Shown here: positions 63,274-64,000 of the stretch, one piece after another
How the letters are laid out: every line of letters starts with the position of its first letter
Numbering within the stretch: position 1 is the stretch's first letter
Origin: Planctomycetota bacterium
GTDB lineage: Bacteria; Planctomycetota; Phycisphaerae; Phycisphaerales; UBA1924
DNA: 64,000 nt
Direction of reading: 5' to 3'
NCBI GenBank assembly: GCA_018968885.1
Contig: JAGWZK010000001.1
Span: 287,870-351,869 of the forward strand
Program-made: the position numbers and the translations under genes
Notes under the pieces: model-generated
Seen by the model: only the letters and a program-made list of their open reading frames with translations
The model's database searches: none
Told to the model about the DNA's origin: nothing

Positions 63274-63456
63274 CGCATCTCCTTCACCGGCTTCATCGCC
63301 TGGGCCCTGTGGGCCGGAGTGCACATCTTCTTCCTCATCAGCTTCCGCAGTCGCATCATGGTGATGCTCGAATGGATCTGGGCCTATATCTTCTTCTCTC
63401 GCGGGGCGCGATTGATCACATCCGGGCCAGAGACGCAGAAAGTTCCAGACGCGTGA
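63274..63456 (+). pseudogene. Truncated duplicate of the NDH-2 C-terminus
   Basis: Codons for RISFTGFIAWALWAGVHIFF and the following residues through ARLITSGPETQK match the NDH-2 end at 62204-62369 almost exactly, then end differently (VPDA, TGA). No FAD or NAD domains precede it, so only the 3' end of a paralogue remains. Most differences from copy 1 are synonymous, so the copy evolved as a coding sequence before it lost its 5' part. Confidence 0.85.
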
Positions 63457-63496
63457 AGTATGTGAGTGCGCCTTGACTCCATCAAATCGATCCGTA

Positions 63497-64000
63497 TCAC
63501 ACCAGTGTCACGGGCACAGATGCAGCGACCAGCGAAGGCACATCGTTGAAGTCAAAAGCCGTGATTCGCAGTTGGTACGTCCCCGGCGCATATCCCAGCC
63601 CGGCGAGCGAAGTGGAAACTCGCCAGCGGCCATCCTTCAGGCCCGGTGTCAGTCGAACATAGTTGCCATTCTGGGCAATGCCCTCTCCCTGGTCATACAC
63701 CCCGTTTCCATTGCGATCCAGAAACGCGGCAACATCGCGCACTGCAAAATCGTCGTGCACATCAAAATCTGCAATTACCGAACCGGTCGCAGAAAAAGAT
63801 GACTGTGCCAGCGTGATGTTGTTCACGCTCGGCTGCCCCACGATGTTCATCACAAAGGTGGAGGTCGGTGACCACTTGGATGCATAGCCGACCGCATCAC
63901 TCCGCACCGCAAGCACAAAGTGCTGCAATCCGGTGCCGAATTGGGGCTGCAGTGTGAACTCGATCTGTCCTCGGGCTCGATACACAGGGAACGATGCCTG
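63497..64000 (-). CDS. Secreted repeat protein, 5' end outside window
   Basis: The frame runs to the window edge, so only the C-terminal 167 residues are visible. It contains the module VAAFLDRNGNGVYDQGEGIA, the same D-x-N-x-N-G core as in the gene at 1-1581, followed by strands like those of that family (WRVSTSLAGLGYAPGTYQLR). The last residues are VPVTLV and lack an anchor. Likely an extracellular structural protein. Confidence 0.75.
   Translation of the reverse strand, partial: QASFPVYRARGQIEFTLQPQFGTGLQHFVLAVRSDAVGYASKWSPTSTFVMNIVGQPSVNNITLAQSSFSATGSVIADFDVHDDFAVRDVAAFLDRNGNGVYDQGEGIAQNGNYVRLTPGLKDGRWRVSTSLAGLGYAPGTYQLRITAFDFNDVPSLVAASVPVTLV

Overview
The window reads as chromosomal DNA of a planctomycete, most likely class Phycisphaerae. 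The grounds are: five exported proteins ending in near-identical paired GC-type dockerin tails; a PEP-CTERM-type surface protein; a DUF1559-type pseudopilin; paired zinc-ribbon membrane proteins (CPxCGYNLRG); a HYExAFE-family protein; GC-rich coding with strong C/G third positions; and many genes without a clear Shine-Dalgarno site. I see no phage, transposase, CRISPR array, tRNA or rRNA.

Layout. 1-4232: tail of a large secreted repeat protein, two zinc-ribbon membrane paralogues, SpoVR. 4424-9737: hybrid histidine kinase, alkaline phosphatase, dockerin-tailed exported protein. 9753-13148: DUF721/DciA-like protein divergent from an ABC ATPase across a perfect palindrome, then plsY and an exported protein. 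13149-17954: a gene-poor stretch with a strong terminator, a nucleotide-sugar epimerase, and a leftward COG3014/LpoB-like lipoprotein pair. 18131-24409: dockerin-tailed metalloprotease and alpha/beta hydrolase, an exported protein split by an amber codon, and an FAD monooxygenase. 24441-26429: serpin and a degenerate metallo-beta-lactamase-fold protein. 26786-32515: coiled-coil membrane protein, iron-type solute-binding protein, M20 amidohydrolase and a short UvrC. 32528-36197: metG with a 7Fe-type ferredoxin, then an ECF sigma factor overlapping a putative anti-sigma factor. 36295-42147: two dockerin-tailed surface proteins (one frameshifted) and a pseudopilin. 42308-49105: leuS, a HYExAFE protein, an AT-rich lipoprotein, and an lptB/PEGA/PQQ-propeller operon. 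49290-53295: CoA-transferase subunit, zf-TFIIB protein, M19 dipeptidase, ComEA-like protein, MoxR ATPase. 53558-58373: PDZ protein, anti-sigma-like protein, membrane coiled-coil protein with a BRCT-like end, amber-interrupted PEP-CTERM gene. 58612-64000: MntA-HepT toxin-antitoxin pair directly upstream of purB, NDH-2, a truncated duplicate of the NDH-2 3' end, and another member of the secreted repeat family seen at position 1.

Themes. Much of the window is cell-surface biology: secreted enzymes and adhesin-like proteins with a shared C-terminal dockerin tail, envelope transport and murein-activation lipoproteins, and sigma/anti-sigma signalling. These are mixed with scattered housekeeping genes (leuS, metG, purB, uvrC, plsY). 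Three exported-protein genes are each interrupted by one lesion (two CAG-to-TAG-like ambers and one +1 frameshift). No single undescribed multi-gene system stands out. The best leads are the amber/frameshift set, the BRCT-like membrane protein, the mntA-hepT-purB linkage, the dockerin-tailed polyester-hydrolase-like enzyme, the NDH-2 end duplication and a shared TTAT(A/C)GGACTA upstream motif.
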